The notes under the pieces are model-generated. The model had not been told where the DNA came from. It was given only the letters and a program-made list of their open reading frames with translations, and did no database searches. A DNA stretch of 64,000 nt from Lophius americanus (Eukaryota; Chordata; Actinopteri; Lophiiformes; Lophiidae): assembly GCA_037951165.1 (NCBI GenBank), contig JBBDHG010000031.1, forward strand, positions 558,001-622,000, in the 5' to 3' direction. A program made the translations under genes and the position numbers. Shown here one piece after another: positions 10,510 through 25,500 of this stretch (position 1 is the first letter of the stretch; each line of letters opens with the position of its first letter).

Positions 10510-13500
10510 GTGAGTAACTCTCCTCCATTTGGGTGTGTCTACCTGGTAGGATCTGCCTACAGTCGGCGGGCTGAAGGCTACCTGTCGCTCTGGACTATAA
10601 TGCTAACTTAGTTAAAACTCAGTTAACTAAGCTAGCTAGCTATGAAATATTTACTTTCAAACAGACATATAACAAGTTAATGAAGGTTGTTAGAGTTGTT
10701 TGACTGGGGGCAAAGACCATTGACGCCCTTTCCTGTTGAAAATACGCCTCGCCTCCCTTGAAGCCAGTCCTCGGACCACTATATGGTGACGTAGGCACCG
10801 CTGTTAGTGGGCACGAGCCAGGTACTTGAATGGGAAGTACCCTTTTTATTTAACTATTAGCAAATGGTAGCAACTGTGTAGCAACCTGTGTGTACTTCAG
10901 GGGGTGCAGGGAGACATTTTTAAAGGTGCAGTGTGTAAAACGTTGTGGCATTCCTGGGAGTTGGAATCTGCATTGGTCCACAGTCATGATAAAATGCTTC
11001 TCACAATAATTAATGTGTGTAAATTTGGAGGTATCTCTTTGAATAAATTGAATATAGTACTCAGCTATGTTTTTCTATTTTTTTCTTTAGCTGAAAGCAG
11101 TTTTTGTTTTCAGTGTTTGTGTTGAAAAAGCACTTTAATTTCCAAGGAGTTGGTCTGTACATTCGTACACTGACTGTGTTTCTTCACCCTGCAATGGGAT
11201 TTATGCCCATTGGGATGCAGTTTAACAGCGTCCATGCCAAGTGAAACAAAAGGCCTAATCTGTATACGTCTTTACCATTAAGCATAAATGGGTCTCAGAT
11301 CAAATTGACTTAAAACCATAAAGTTAACACCTTTTTGTGCTGATTAAAAAAACCCTGCTGTGTTTTAGTTTTCAGTGACCGCTAGAAAATAGCAGTTTCG
11401 TTCATTCAACATACTTAATTTGATTTATATAAATCAGATTTGGTTGAGCAATTTTTGATTTATTTTACTTTTATTACTTGACAGATGTAAATATGGCTGG
11501 CAGCCAAATTCATTTCCAACTTGTTATAAAAATGTTCTCATATGCTTCATTCTTTCTAAGTAGATCTTTTTTTTTGCCAGTTGGTGAACAATTCTGGGTT
11601 TTAATAAGTTATGCCAAATAAGAAAAATATTTGAATGTCATTTTTCTCAGTATAGTGCGGCCTTACTGCCAGCCTCTTAACAAGTGAGCTTGTCTAAAAA
11701 TACCCACCCCTCTTCTAGAGATACTGTAGCCTTTAACTCAGTCTTGTCTCACAATAACAAGTGCTCATATGTCAACACATTTAGTCTGGGTATGTGTGAA
11801 ATTATGCATTCCTCCGTAAAAGTTCCAGTCATCTCTTATCAAGATGCTGCTGTGGTTTCAATTATATTTAGAATCAAAAACGGATATAACCATATTGGGG
11901 ATCTTATGAGCACTCTCACAGCTTTCATGGTAACTAATAAGAAAACTATGACAATGTTTTATCCTGATGTTTGAGCCTGAAACTTCCACCAAATATAAGG
12001 AATCTTAAACAGGAAATAAGCTATGAGGGAGCTGTCAGATAACAAGACTTGTGAAGAGAGGAAGGGATAGAGACTAAATTAAGGCACACACAAAGTTCCT
12101 GGCAGTTGTTGGGCTATAGATTTGGACAATTGCTCCGGCATCTCATTTCATCAAATCAATTTATCGTTTAGAGCAATTGCCCGTAGTTGGCTTACAGTTT
12201 ATTTAGTGGGTTTTATGGTGCGTAACCATTTCAAGTCTTTGTTCTATGCATTTGTTATTCCTCAATGCCCATTCTCACACTTAGGGTCTGTGCCCCATCC
12301 ACAAGCCTTTCTTCCACTGAAGAACATTATATAAACTTATTTAGATGGTTTGATTGTCTGCTAACCATTGTAATGCTGCTCTTGGTTACATGCGGTAAAT
12401 ACATTTGACACATAGGTCTAGTTCCTTACCTAATTATGAATGAAATGAAATAAGTTATATGTATCTAAAGTGAAACAGCAGGGCTGTTAAAGGGCCATTG
12501 AGCATGAATGCACTGTAGTGTTAAGGAACTTTATGATGGCAGAGTGATGTTAATTTGGATGCATATCACTGACATGCAATGCCTAAGCCACAGCGTGTAA
12601 TTTCTTAAGTGAGTTACTTAGATTGTCCTCTTTGTCCCTAGTTCAACATCTAACATACAAAAGATATTATGGGCTTTGCTGTATTGTTAATTAACAACAA
12701 CCAGTTACAGATTTTTTTCCAGTTTTGGTCAGCGGATGTACGTGATTAGTTGTTTTAACGTTGCCACCCATAGCTAGTTATACAAATAAATGAGCCATTT
12801 GTCTACATACATTTATCCACCTAAGGAATCAACATCCTCCAGATTCAGTTGCGAAACAATCAAAATATACATGTTTCTTTGAAAAAAAGGCAAAAGACCC
12901 TGCACTATGTAGACCAGTCTAGTAGTTAGTGGGGACATTTTTCAAATTGAGCACCATTGAAGAAGACCAAGATGGAAGTGTAGAAGATTTCTGCTCATCG
13001 CAGTAGCAGTGCAGTCACCTTACGGAGAGTTAAATACAACAGAGTCTACAGCACAAACAAAATTTGATATTCGGACGTTGTTATTGTGGCTAATAGGCTG
13101 ATTCAGAACATGAACCGTAATGTACAAAGTGGGGCAGTGATATCACTGTTCTCACAAGAATTGCGTTTTGCTGGTTAGCACTGTAACTTAAACTGGGGTG
13201 TTTTCAAAAGACCCGTTTTAAAAGTTTGCATTTTCAGCCCCAAAATGCTGTTGTTGTGTTGTCAGCCCCTGAGTGGCACAAAGTACTGCAGCGCATGCCA
13301 TTGGAACATTTCTTAAATGGGAGTAAAGGAGACAATTATCTTCTATTTATATTTTAAAATAGAGCCTTTTGACTCTTTCGCTTTTAGTTTAGTTGTTTTT
13401 TCTTTTGACCAGCAAGTCCCGCTAACAAATATCAACCAAAATAAAGCAAAAAATGTAACAATTAAAAAGCCAGATGCTATTTTGGCGGAAATAAACACCA

Positions 13501-16500
13501 AAACACAGTTAAATGATCCCGTACTCTTAGGCCTGTAATGATTATCTCCTCTCTTATAGCTCATTTACACCCACTGATTATATTTCCAGTTTGGATTCAC
13601 ATTATACATCAGCTATTCTATGAATATATGAAATCCTGTCTGATATGAATTGAAGTAATTACTTGTACAATATTGTAGGTTAGTACGGTGAATTTCATGC
13701 TTATTTAAAAAAAATAAAACAACAAAAAGAAAGTTAGAATCGAAGTGGAGTCAGCACTATAATCAATAGAACATTTGTGCTGTAACACCCTTTTATCCTC
13801 AATTTCTTTCTATATACCTATAATATTTTAAGACAACTACTTGCCAGGATCTAGATTCAATATTAAACTCGCATTCAAGTAATAAAAGCTAACTTTGCTA
13901 CGTGTCTGTTAGCTATTACATTAGATACAGTGTCTTAAAACTGGATGTCTTCCAACTTGTTTGAATTTTATTCCTCCTCCCCAAGTGATGAGGAAATCAA
14001 TGAGAGCGGCTTTAAATGGGGAAGAATACATCATTACTAATAAAATGCAGCTCTTGTCAGCATCTCCCTTCACGTGAAATGCCCTGTGAAGTCTCAGTTA
14101 GCTTGAGGTGAATGTTCCAAGCTCTCTGGACATTCTGAACTGTGATCAGATGTTTCCAACAGTGGCATGATGTACAAACGAAGAGATGAATAGTCCTGTT
14201 ATTGTTCCCGGTTGCCATAGCAACATCACAACGTGCTGTTATGATTTCATTGAAGTAAAGGTTCAGATGTATTCTTTTTTGGTAAGGATCCCACTAGTCT
14301 CATGAGCCATACTCTGCACACACTTCTTTGTTACAGATGACAGTGGTTAATCTCAGGGAGCAGGACTCTTCTTTTTTTTTTTACACTTTTTATATTTTAG
14401 AAGATATAGTTAGCATTTCCACCTGTTCAAAGTCTATTTAAGAGAATCTTTTAACCTCACACTGCAGATAAAGGGATTGTGGAGGAAAGGATCATCCCTC
14501 GAAAGGAAACGGATTATGTTGTCTATTGGCACATAAATGGATATTTTTAGGGCGGGGCTGTATCAAGAACTACGATTTATCTTACCGTCAGTGTTGCACA
14601 GAATAACACATGCTGCGCAGACTTCCTCCCTCCTAGATACTGTCGGTAATCCTTTGAGTCAGGATCTCAAACAAAGTAATCGAGCCGGATTTTGAATGAG
14701 AGAAGATTGCTCCTTTCAAATCTTTGCGTCAGCTCATTTTTCACCAGACAAAGAAGAGAGATGTCAAGTCAGTTTTATATTGTTTTATTTATACAGCCGA
14801 AAACTCGAATGAGAACAAACCTCTCAAAAAACATTTTTTAACAAGGAGCAACTAGAAGAAACCTCAGGAAGAGCCTCTGAGGTCAGACAGACGTGCAGTG
14901 GATGTGGTATGCACAGAATTAACCACCAAAATCACTACCTATGACTATAGAATGTACTGTATATATCCCTACTGAGGTTTACTGTGCAGACCATCTCCAC
15001 ACATGGGGATCAGGAAAGAGGTTTAGCATAAATCCTCAAAATATTTGATAATAAAACTACAGGTTAATGTATATTTTAAGAACTGTATATGTTTTTTGGA
15101 GAAGTCTTTGTGGAAAGATTGTGTTCACTCATTGTGAAACATTTAAATTATTAATGGGAAAATGCCAAATCTCATTGTTCCAGATGCATGGAGATTTAAG
15201 CGCCACCTTCCTTAAGTGAGCCAGTTTTTAAAAGCACAGCCTGACCTCAATCCTTATATGGTCTCCCCGAGACCCCTCACTGGTGTCCAGCGTCAGCTGA
15301 CCTCGGTGCTTTCTGATTGAGACAATGAGCCAGACCTCAATTAAAGATGAATGTGAGGAATGTGAAGGATTCCCAGTGAGCAAGAAAGAATCCCAGCTCA
15401 AATGGGGCAAAAAGGTGAACCTTTTGAATGAACAAATTTTTTTGAGACTCTTAATTAGCACATCTCTACCCTGTGAAGGTGACAAGGCTCACAGGACTCA
15501 AATCAGTGTAATTTTTGTTTCTGTCATCTTTTTCACCCACAATGCATCGGCTTAAGGTGCATGACTTCACCAAAAAGATGTGGCTAATCGTTGTCAAGGA
15601 ACTTGTGGCAAAATAGCGTATCTTGAATAATATTTAATATGTTGGTTGTGCAATAAACGAACTTTGGGATGGTTGCGTAAATTACTTGTGCAACTATAAC
15701 ATGAAGTAAGAGAAAAACCTCAAAACATCCCCACAATTAAAGAACAACGTTTTTGCCTCCAGAACTTCATTATAGTTTTTCTCTGTCATGGTTTTAATTT
15801 GGTTAAGTTGTAGCTTTGGTGCTATAATAGGAATTTAAATCATGACACCTCACATTTAAAACTTTAATTTTCATGTCTGCTCTCCACAGCTCAGCTAAAT
15901 AGATTTAAGAAATGTTTATATTGTGTAACTAAACTCTCGAGATCAAATCTTCACAGAGGTTAGACATGCTCCTCTGGTTTAATTGGAGGAACAACTGTGT
16001 CTGCAGACATTCTTTTCTGTTGACTGTACAGACAGTTTTATCTCAGGCCTGTTCAACTTCATTATTTTTATGGCTTCTTTTTATAGGTGTGGGATAAAGA
16101 AACAATGCCATTCATGTATGGCGGTGGAAGTCGTAAGTGTTAGTCTTGGGTTTGCCCGGATCATAAAGCTCACGTGACTTGTATAAGCGCCTTTGTGCAG
16201 ATCTTTTGGATAAAATAAAACAAGTTAATTCTATCTATGTATGTATCTATCTATTGGCAATACTTAGGAGTTAAGTTGGAATTTAGTCGTCAGCCTCTTA
16301 AAGGTGCAGTGTGTAAAATATAGTGCCATCTTGTTGTGAAGTCCCAGATTGTAACCTACAATTCGCATTAGCTCACCACTCCCCATCAAATGTGGCCTTC
16401 GAGTGTCATTATGTTATCATATCTGCAACTGCATCGACTAGGCTCTCAAATTTAGTGATCTATTCAATATTGTTATTAATATTTATTCAGTAAAACTGTA

Positions 16501-19500
16501 GGTCAAAGCTTAAATATAAGATAAGTTATATTATTTGTTCCACAGTGTGGTGGTATTGTTAGCCGTTATGGGGCCCTGTCCCTTCTCCTTTTAGAAGGTA
16601 AGGAATGCAAAGCTTTTCTTCATCTTTCGGCCACTTCACCCTGAAAATGTGAAAAGCCAGAATTCAGTTTGTCTGTTGTGGGTTACTGCTAAAACATTGA
16701 TGTGCAACCTTGCAGTCTCTATGGAGGATGACCAGCCACCTCTTTAGATATAAAGAACTCTTTTTTTTTTTTTTCTAAGCTAACTTTCAGCTGATGATAC
16801 ACTAATAAAAACATTGTTCTGAAAATTACATTCAATTGATACAAAAGATACTCCTTCATTTTACACACTGAAACTTGAACCTTTGAAAGAAATACAGCAG
16901 ATAAAAAACTAAGTGCTTTTTAATATGAAGCTATGATCTGTATTTGATGAGATCTTTTCAAATACCTGCTTCTTTAATGGGTTGCAGATGGGAAGTAAAT
17001 GTGTTCATTAACATCGAGCCTTTAAAGCGTTCTAAAGAAAGAAACTTGTTCTGCATGGTGCTCTTGCTTCCTCCAGTTTTTCAGAGGAAATTATTTCATC
17101 TGTTTGTCTTTTTTGCAACAATTCAAGAATCACAGAGTTGCTGTGATCTGAAATGTTTTGCCTGAAAGTAATTACTTTTCATAGGAATGCATTGTTGAGC
17201 TCTGGATCCATATTACACATGGGATCTGCTTTCTATCAATAGGCTAGGAGGACACAGAGGAGAGTTGAATTGATGAGGAAATGTAGGAAGCTAAGTCCGG
17301 AAGACCCAGCAGCTGTCCGTTCCACTCAGGAACAGTATTGTGGGCCAAAGGGGGGGAAACCCTTCGCTAACATCAACTAGGATGTAATGTAGTAAGGCTG
17401 TCCCTTTTACTCATGCGTTTCACCTGGACTGAAGAAGGATTTTAAAAGCTCCTGTTCCAGCCTCAGAAGGCAGAGGCTTCTGGAGTGGTGACTTCTGGTT
17501 GTGATGTTTCTCAGCCTTGAATTTGTAACTGCTGTTGTTTAGTCTCATTTTGATAACATTTGGGTAATAATTTGTTTATTTATATTTGTTAATAAATCCC
17601 AAGGATTTGGTTTTTATTGTTGTCTCTCTGTGATGGATTTTGGGTCAGAGTTGGGAGTATTGTTAGCCTCAAAGGGCAATTTTAAGTATGGGGTGTAACA
17701 ATGCAGTATTTGTTGTTGGGAGTGATTGATAAGTTTGAGGCCTGTGGTCGAAACAGATGGATTATACAGATCCATACACAAGTAGTTTAACTCTTTTGGT
17801 GATTAAGCAGAAAAGTTGAAGTTAATTACTGCTTTGGTTTTGAGGTAATTACATATTGCAAGTCCGCACCATCTGAGAAAATGGAAATAATGCAGTTAGT
17901 TTTGAACTCCATCGTAACGGTGTAAAAGCCAAGAAGGTACACAAAAACAGCGATCACCAGCCGCCTACTGGGCTGCAAAGAAAGTACTACCAGCCCACAA
18001 ACTGCTAGCAAGTTGCAAAATAATAAGGGGGGAAAAACCCTCACAATAAACGACACTGAAAGTCAACTTACAATGACTCGAGATCGTCATAAAAGCAATG
18101 GAAAGGTTGCAGCGGAAAAAGCATAAGGGCTCCTTCTATTGATACTGATTTTGGTGAGTTGCAAGGATTTCATGTTGTGTAAGGAAAATTTACATGCACC
18201 CTGTTAAATATTACCTATACGTTTGATGGCCTGTGTGTTTGAGTATGTATACGCACCTTGATGAATGATCAAGCTAACTTATGTGACGATTATGGCTATA
18301 TGGAGATTGGAGCCACAAGATTCTAATTATTTACAGTTTGAAATCAGAATAACACTGATTATGTCATTGCAAGTGTAGCTGTGGGTGGGATACATTAGGC
18401 AGTAAATAAACATTTTGTCCTGTCATAGGTTTCTTGTAGGCAGGACAAATGGGCGCCCATAAGGATCAATGAGACTTTTGATTGCATGATTAACTGGAGA
18501 CAGGTTTATGGATGCCACTGCTGTTATGGTACAAATTTCTGAAAAAGTCAGTGTTGGTTCTGATAGAAAGGTGGGGCATATGCAATGTTAGGTAGGTTGT
18601 TATATAGTTATGGCTGATCAATGTGTCATAGCTTCAACCTGCCTATCCGTTTTGTGTTTACATCAATGTCTGTTTCATCTCTGCGACTATCTCTAATGCA
18701 GTCCTTCTGTTAAACTACTCAGACATCCATTACACCTCCATTACGTTTGTGCAAAAGGGATCCCAGATTGAATATTGTTTGACTGTCTTGTATTGAACCA
18801 TCAGTAGATACAATTAAAGTAATCTCTCGTTATCAATGCTTGTTCAGCAAAAAAATGACAGCTCGTCCATGACGAGCCTTGTTTCAGCTAACCCCTTTTA
18901 AGAGTGGGATTCACACTGATGAGTGCCCCTCCCTAGTAACACTGTATGAGCTGGAGCTGCTAAGCTTCTGTAACATGATCTAGAATCTAGATCAGAAACC
19001 GTTCTAGATAGAGAACTATCTAGAATCTAGATTCTAGATAGTTCTGGTATATATGCTCTGGCTGCGGGACTTGTTTTGCCACAGCCAAGCAGGCCATTTG
19101 ATTTGTGACTTTCATCGCCTTGAGATGGCTCATGTGTAGTGAATTCGGAAACCAAATTGATAGATCAAGTTAGACGCTACTTGACAGATGCATGATAAAA
19201 GCATTGACCTTAAGTGCATCTTCTCAGTTGGCCTTCAGAATGTCAGAATGTAGCACATGCTAGCTCTGTGATTATTGATCAAGAGGGGCTAATGGAGTGC
19301 TGCGTCATCATTTTGTCTGAGTGTATCTCATCAGATTGCAGTTCAAAGTCTCTTATGGTGGGTATCTGCATCTGAGTTGGACTTGAAAATCTAAACCTCT
19401 GCAGAAGGACTGAGTTTACTTGTCGGACATTGCTAAGGGCTGCATTTGCCAGAATGTTGTCATCATAGATCTTAGTGGTCACCATGACTAACTCTGCATT

Positions 19501-22500
19501 GTGCTAAAACTGCCCATCACGTGAAAGGCTGGCTGTGTCTTGGCAGCCTTGAGGCTTTCAGAGTGGCCTTTCTTCTCCTGACAGAGCGATGGGCTGCAGC
19601 CAACAAAGCCTAGTCTGTTTTAAAAGAGCAGCCACTTTATCAAGCTACTTTACATCACAGGGTTTCTACACAGCGCTCTCGGATGCTTAAAGGGTGTGCC
19701 AGTGTTTCCACTCTAGACACAAATAGTAAATGAGTCTTTCAGCCAGTGGTGTAGTATGTGACAGCTTGGAAAAAGATGACTGTGAATAAGAGAACCTTTT
19801 ATAAAAAGACGCTGGAAGTGAACACCTGTCCTTTATTAAAGTGCCCAGCTGCAATCGATTCAAGAAACAGGATGTTTGTGTTATTGTTTGGCCCGTGTTT
19901 CTTGGTTGAAATTGAAGACATAGCGTCATCCTTTCCCTTCTTCCTAATTGTTACCTCCATGTCTTCACTATCAGTTATCAAATACAGGCAAAGTGCCAAC
20001 ACATTTTATGACCTCTGCTAGGATAGATTTTCTTCAGTATTTGTCTTCTCATTAATCATTATCAAGATAACACAAGCTCCTCAATCTCAACAGTTTAGTC
20101 AGAACTCTTAAATTTTGATACGGGGCGGATCCAGTAGTATTTTAACTTTTCACGAAAACTATAAGATTTTGTTTTGGTTCATAAAGACATAAAAATATAT
20201 AGAATAGATTTTCACAAACCTTTGTTACTTGGGATATAGGCTAGGGGAAATTGTAAAGACTGTACAATGTAGGCTTGTCTAATAGGTTGGTTTGATGTGA
20301 GTAAAATTATGCAAAAACCACTGGACGATTTCCAAAAGGCTTTCTGGAACCATGAGACTTGGACCAACGAAAAAACCTGTAATATTTTGGTTGAGATCTG
20401 GAAGCTGATATTTTTGGTAAACAGACCTGTAGGATTGTTCAACCCTGGTGGAGAAATACTATCTACTTAGTAAACTGTATATCTTCAACTTAAGACACAA
20501 CATGCATTGTTTGTCATGTTTTTCGCCTGTTTTCATTTGCATGACAAAATAATTTTGGAAGCATGAAAAAAAAAAACTATGATAACAGACTCAGAGTTTA
20601 CCCTTAAGTGTTATTGTTGCCTTCCCTGTCTGAACGGACGAAATGCAGTTCAGGTGAAAATGGTGATGTCATGGCCCCCTCTGTGCACGACTGATGAAAA
20701 AAATGTTGGTTTGGCTATGCTGCCAACTGTGCTGAGTTATTTGACCTGCACCATCACCGCTGCTCTGGCATTTATACTACACTGCTCTGAGTCCTTTTCT
20801 GCACATCTGTGTTTACGCAAATGGTTTACAAGGCGTTGTTGTATGAGCGCTGAATTTTTTGTTGTTTTTAGCTAAAACGTGTCGTGGGGCTAAGCTGTTA
20901 ATCTTTTGAACCAAGAACTATCAGATGCATCAATAGCTGGAATAATCTCAAGTTGTCGACATAAAGTCGAACCTAGTCAGAGCAGATATCACGTGAATGT
21001 GATCCAGAATTTGGACAGAGGCTCAAAATAGTGAGGAAGACCAGGCTTCGTCAACTGCTTGACAACAATCGTTATGAACTCGAGTCCCTGTTCTATTTTT
21101 ACAGCAAATTGTTTGGATCACTCCTTTAGTGCAGACTTGTTTTTGAACTTCAGACAGCAGGAAGAGGCTCCACATGGAGAAGGAAAAGGAAGACACCAAT
21201 GACATATTGAATACTAAAAGCCACTCCTGCATGATTCCTTGAGGAGAATTTGACTCCACAGTCGTTAAACCCAGTCTGCACTTAGCTTTTAGCCCTCCCA
21301 TTGAGTCAGTCTTCACTTGTTGTCGAGGTCATGTCTAGACTTGACTTTATCTCCTATAAATTGATTCATATCTGTTCCGACATTACTCAGCAAAGCTTCA
21401 CATTAGAAAAGCCTTTCATTGTTGTAAAAAATGTTTTGTCCAAGGTGAAAATACTATTATTTTGTTGATTCTCTTTATTAATCAAATCATTTATCAATAA
21501 AATATAAAACGAGGTGTAAGTCCTGCACAGTTTATATAGCCAATTGTCAAAAAATATGCATTCCTTTAACATAGTAGAAAACCAACTGAATACTGACCAA
21601 CAACAGGCCATAACCAGCAAATGTTAATTGTGATTTCTGGTTATTTAATTTTGACATCAATAAAGTTTACTTGGATACAGGTAATCAGTGTCTGCTTTAG
21701 TGAAAATAAATGATTTTGTGATCTTGATTTCAGTTAACAGCAGATATCTGATTTATTTTATGTCTTATGATCTAACGTTCAATGGTATCAACAAAATTGT
21801 GTTGGTACTACAGACTAACCGTTGGCCTTAAATCAATCTGTGCTAAATTCTGGAACATCAGAGTATAGAAGCGACAGCGTCCCTGCAAATGCAGCTACAC
21901 TTTTGAAATTTGTGCGGGACAACTTTTCAACATTCACTGCCACCATCTCTGTAATAGTGTGAGGCTGGTCATGTTCAACCAGAGGAAGCACCTTCTCAAA
22001 CACTGAAAAACCGACTTTTGACTTTCTCTAGGCCTACACATGTTAATCTGCCTTCATTGTTTTCTATCGTCAGTTACAAATGTTTGAACTGATGTAATGA
22101 CCACATTTCCCCGTGAAAATTAGCCTGTATTGTCTGATCCCGCAGAGGTGTGACTAGCGCAAATGAATGAAAGTGTTAATATTGGTTCTCAGAATACAGA
22201 GTGACATCACAGAGTTGTTTCAGAAGCAAAAGAAAGACCCCAAAACATTGGCAGGTAGTTATAATGTTATGGCTGATCTGCGTTTCTTAAAACTTGAGGA
22301 GTTGACCATGTTTAATAGCCTGGAAACCAATTTGACTGCATCTAACCTTAGCATGCTTGCTTTCATAGCTGTGCCTGTTCAAAAAGAGCTAAAACCTCCG
22401 TGAAACTTCCAACATCTGCATATAGTGGGAAATCTGTTGACTTTTATCATGTTTTTTTTTAGTTTTTTTTAATTCTACAGTAAGGTATCAAAATTCAGTA

Positions 22501-25500
22501 CCAAGAATAAGTTGGATTCAAGTAAATGGTACCCAACATATACTGAGATTTGATGCACTTTATACATCTGAAATAAATTGGGAGTCAGATTCTGGCTTCC
22601 TGCTTGCACCCAAACTATTTTGTGTCTTGGTTAGACGATATGTCGCCTTTTTTGTTTGTGTTATTAGAAGGCACTTGGCAGTGGAGCACTCTTACTTTCT
22701 TATATTACGTTACTGTGATCTGTAGTCTTGGCAAGGTCTTTGTGAGACTTCCCGTCCCGTCACTTATGTTTACTACCCTATCAGTGCCCTTTACCCGACC
22801 CCCGTAAAATCTCCTCCCTTGAGTTGAACAGGACAGAACGTCTTTAGCTGTTTTCTTGGCTTTTGTTCAGAGCCAGTCACTGGCTGACTGTCAGAGTATA
22901 TGTACTCTGCCAGTTTGGACTAAGATGGCCGGCCCCTGCTAAGCTCCAATTTTAGTTTAGCATGACCCTTGGCTCTAATTTATAGCCCCTCATTTAGTCA
23001 GAGTCCCTCTGGTCAAGTGAATGCAGAGTGAGGAGTTGTATGTCTGCTCTATTTCATTACGGCCTCCATTCCAAACACCATGAAAGGCTCGGTTCCTTCC
23101 TGTCATCAGACACATTGAAAAGCTGTCTGGAGGTGCTCACTTCAGCATCAAAACTTCAATGTCCCAAATAAAAGCAGTTTAAATATCGATCACGTTTGGA
23201 TTCATCCATTTACTGTTAAACTGGTAAATGTCAAACTCCCATTAACAGTCCCAAAAGCGCCAAGCCACGCCTTCAAACATAATTGTTTGTTTTGTGTGAG
23301 CGGTTAAGAAGTGAAGAAGAAAAGATTTAATTAAACAATAATTGTCACAAAATTTTCATTTAGTATTATCACATGCGAAAAATGACATGTTCGAAAAAAT
23401 CTCAAAACAATACAACAAAATTGTGTGTTTTGTTCGCTGGATTGCATCTGCTGCAGTTTTATTTCCTATGATCGACAAATAATGGTTTCCTATGATCAGT
23501 TTTATATCCAACTGATGTGCTAGCCCAGCACATTCGAGTCAGTGCATTACTGGCCCGAGCTAAGATCGATGGTCCGAGCTAAGTGTGTATATGTATATAT
23601 ATATTCTGTCTGGATGTATGCATTTAAGTCAGATTCTGAATCATTCATTACTGTTGTTTAATCATCATCTCCTCTTTTGTTTTAGACATGTGATGTTAAA
23701 TAAGCAGTGATTGAAATGAGAAATGTTAGTAACAACCCAATATCTCTAGGGACTGACAAAAATATCAACTAGGGACTGACATTTCAATCAAAAATAGTGT
23801 TCGATCAGAACTGTCCGATTCAGAACTGTTTTAATATTATATGATTATGATGAAGACCTTACACTGTGCCATAATGAATGAGTAATAGTTTATCAATAGA
23901 TAGTTTATCTATTGATAAATGTGGTTGAAACAGCGTGTTTCTGGATTACCTCCACCTGCTGGCACCAATAATGCATCACCAAAGCCAGCCATTATAAGCA
24001 AGGGAAAAATGTTTCTTCACTTGTTGTCGAGGTCATGTCTAGACTTGACTTTATCTCCTATAGATCTGTTCTCTGATCTGTTCTCTGATCTGTTCTCTGA
24101 TCTGTTCTCTGATCTGTTCTCTGACTAGAAAAATGTCATTCATACCAAACATTTTATTTTATAATTATTTAGAACTCAAAAGTCATTGCCCTTACATCGT
24201 CACTTCTCACCTACTAAAAATAGAAAAAGATTAAAATCATTCATTGGACTTTAGTTAACTAGAAGTTACGTAGAAGTAGACTTACTAGAGGGAGACTAAA
24301 AGCAGGAACTGAATTTGACGCAATCTAATAGGTACATTTGACAAATGACATAAACTTAATTAAAGAATATCTCTGATAAATGAGCTCCGGTCAGGTTTAC
24401 CTTAAAATCCCAAAGACGTCAAATTCCAAACGATATAAAAGACTTCAACTGAATTTGTTTATTGTAAAAATAGTATTTCTTCCAGTCGATTGATAATCTA
24501 GTTGTCTCAGCACTCCTGTCCACTGTATATCTTTTATTATCTGTTGCCTTGAAACAACTGAACTTTTTCATATGTGTCACTTTACAGGCACAAAGTTGAG
24601 TAGAGAATTTCAGCACTGAACCATATTGAATATGTAATTTATGTTTGTGACAGTGGAGTGAATCCTCCCTCATGTTGTTGGAATAATTTAAATGATTTAA
24701 GTTCTCCCTGGTGGGAAGACAGGCTGCTCATTTAAGCCGATCATCATGATCTCTGTCCCGGTATGAAGGAGTATGATCTCTCGGCCATGGCAGCTCGACG
24801 TGGGTGAGTTGTGTTTCCCTGCAGAGCTGAGGTCATTGTGGGGGAGGTGAGTCATTTTGGCATTTTAGGGAGAGGAGGCATTCAGCTGCTCTGCACATTA
24901 TAACTGCACTGAGGCTCTGCATCCCCCCCAGGCAGCTGCCTTTTTGAAATAACTGCTCACCGGACAAATAACAGGACATCACTCTGATGAAAGACAATAA
25001 GATGTAGTAACAGAGGTTTTATGACATGCTCTTGATGTGAAAAATGTGCGCCCAAGTTGCATTAAAAAAACCTTTGAAATTGGATACAAGTGAGGGGGGA
25101 TAACTGTGTCAGGTCCTCAGAAACATCATGCTATCATCATGCTATCATTAAGTGCTGACTGATAGACAATCCTCATGACCGAGCTAGTCATCTGTGCTGA
25201 GGCTGGAGTTTGGGCGTGTTCCCTTTCTGATCACAGCTTGACTTCCCTTGGAGACACTTTTACTGCTTCTGAAATATGATATACTCGCCAATTTGCTTGT
25301 CGGCTGTGTGAAAAGACTTTGAATATTTAGAGATAATGTCAATATTAACCTTTTTTACCTAGATTTTATTACTTTTGCAACTAAAGATGTCCCTTCACTA
25401 AAGTCACTTAATCTGCAAGTTGACACTTTACTCTCATCATACCTCAAACAAACAGTCATTCTGTTATCAATACTGATGTTTTGTCAGGATGTCTTGAGTT

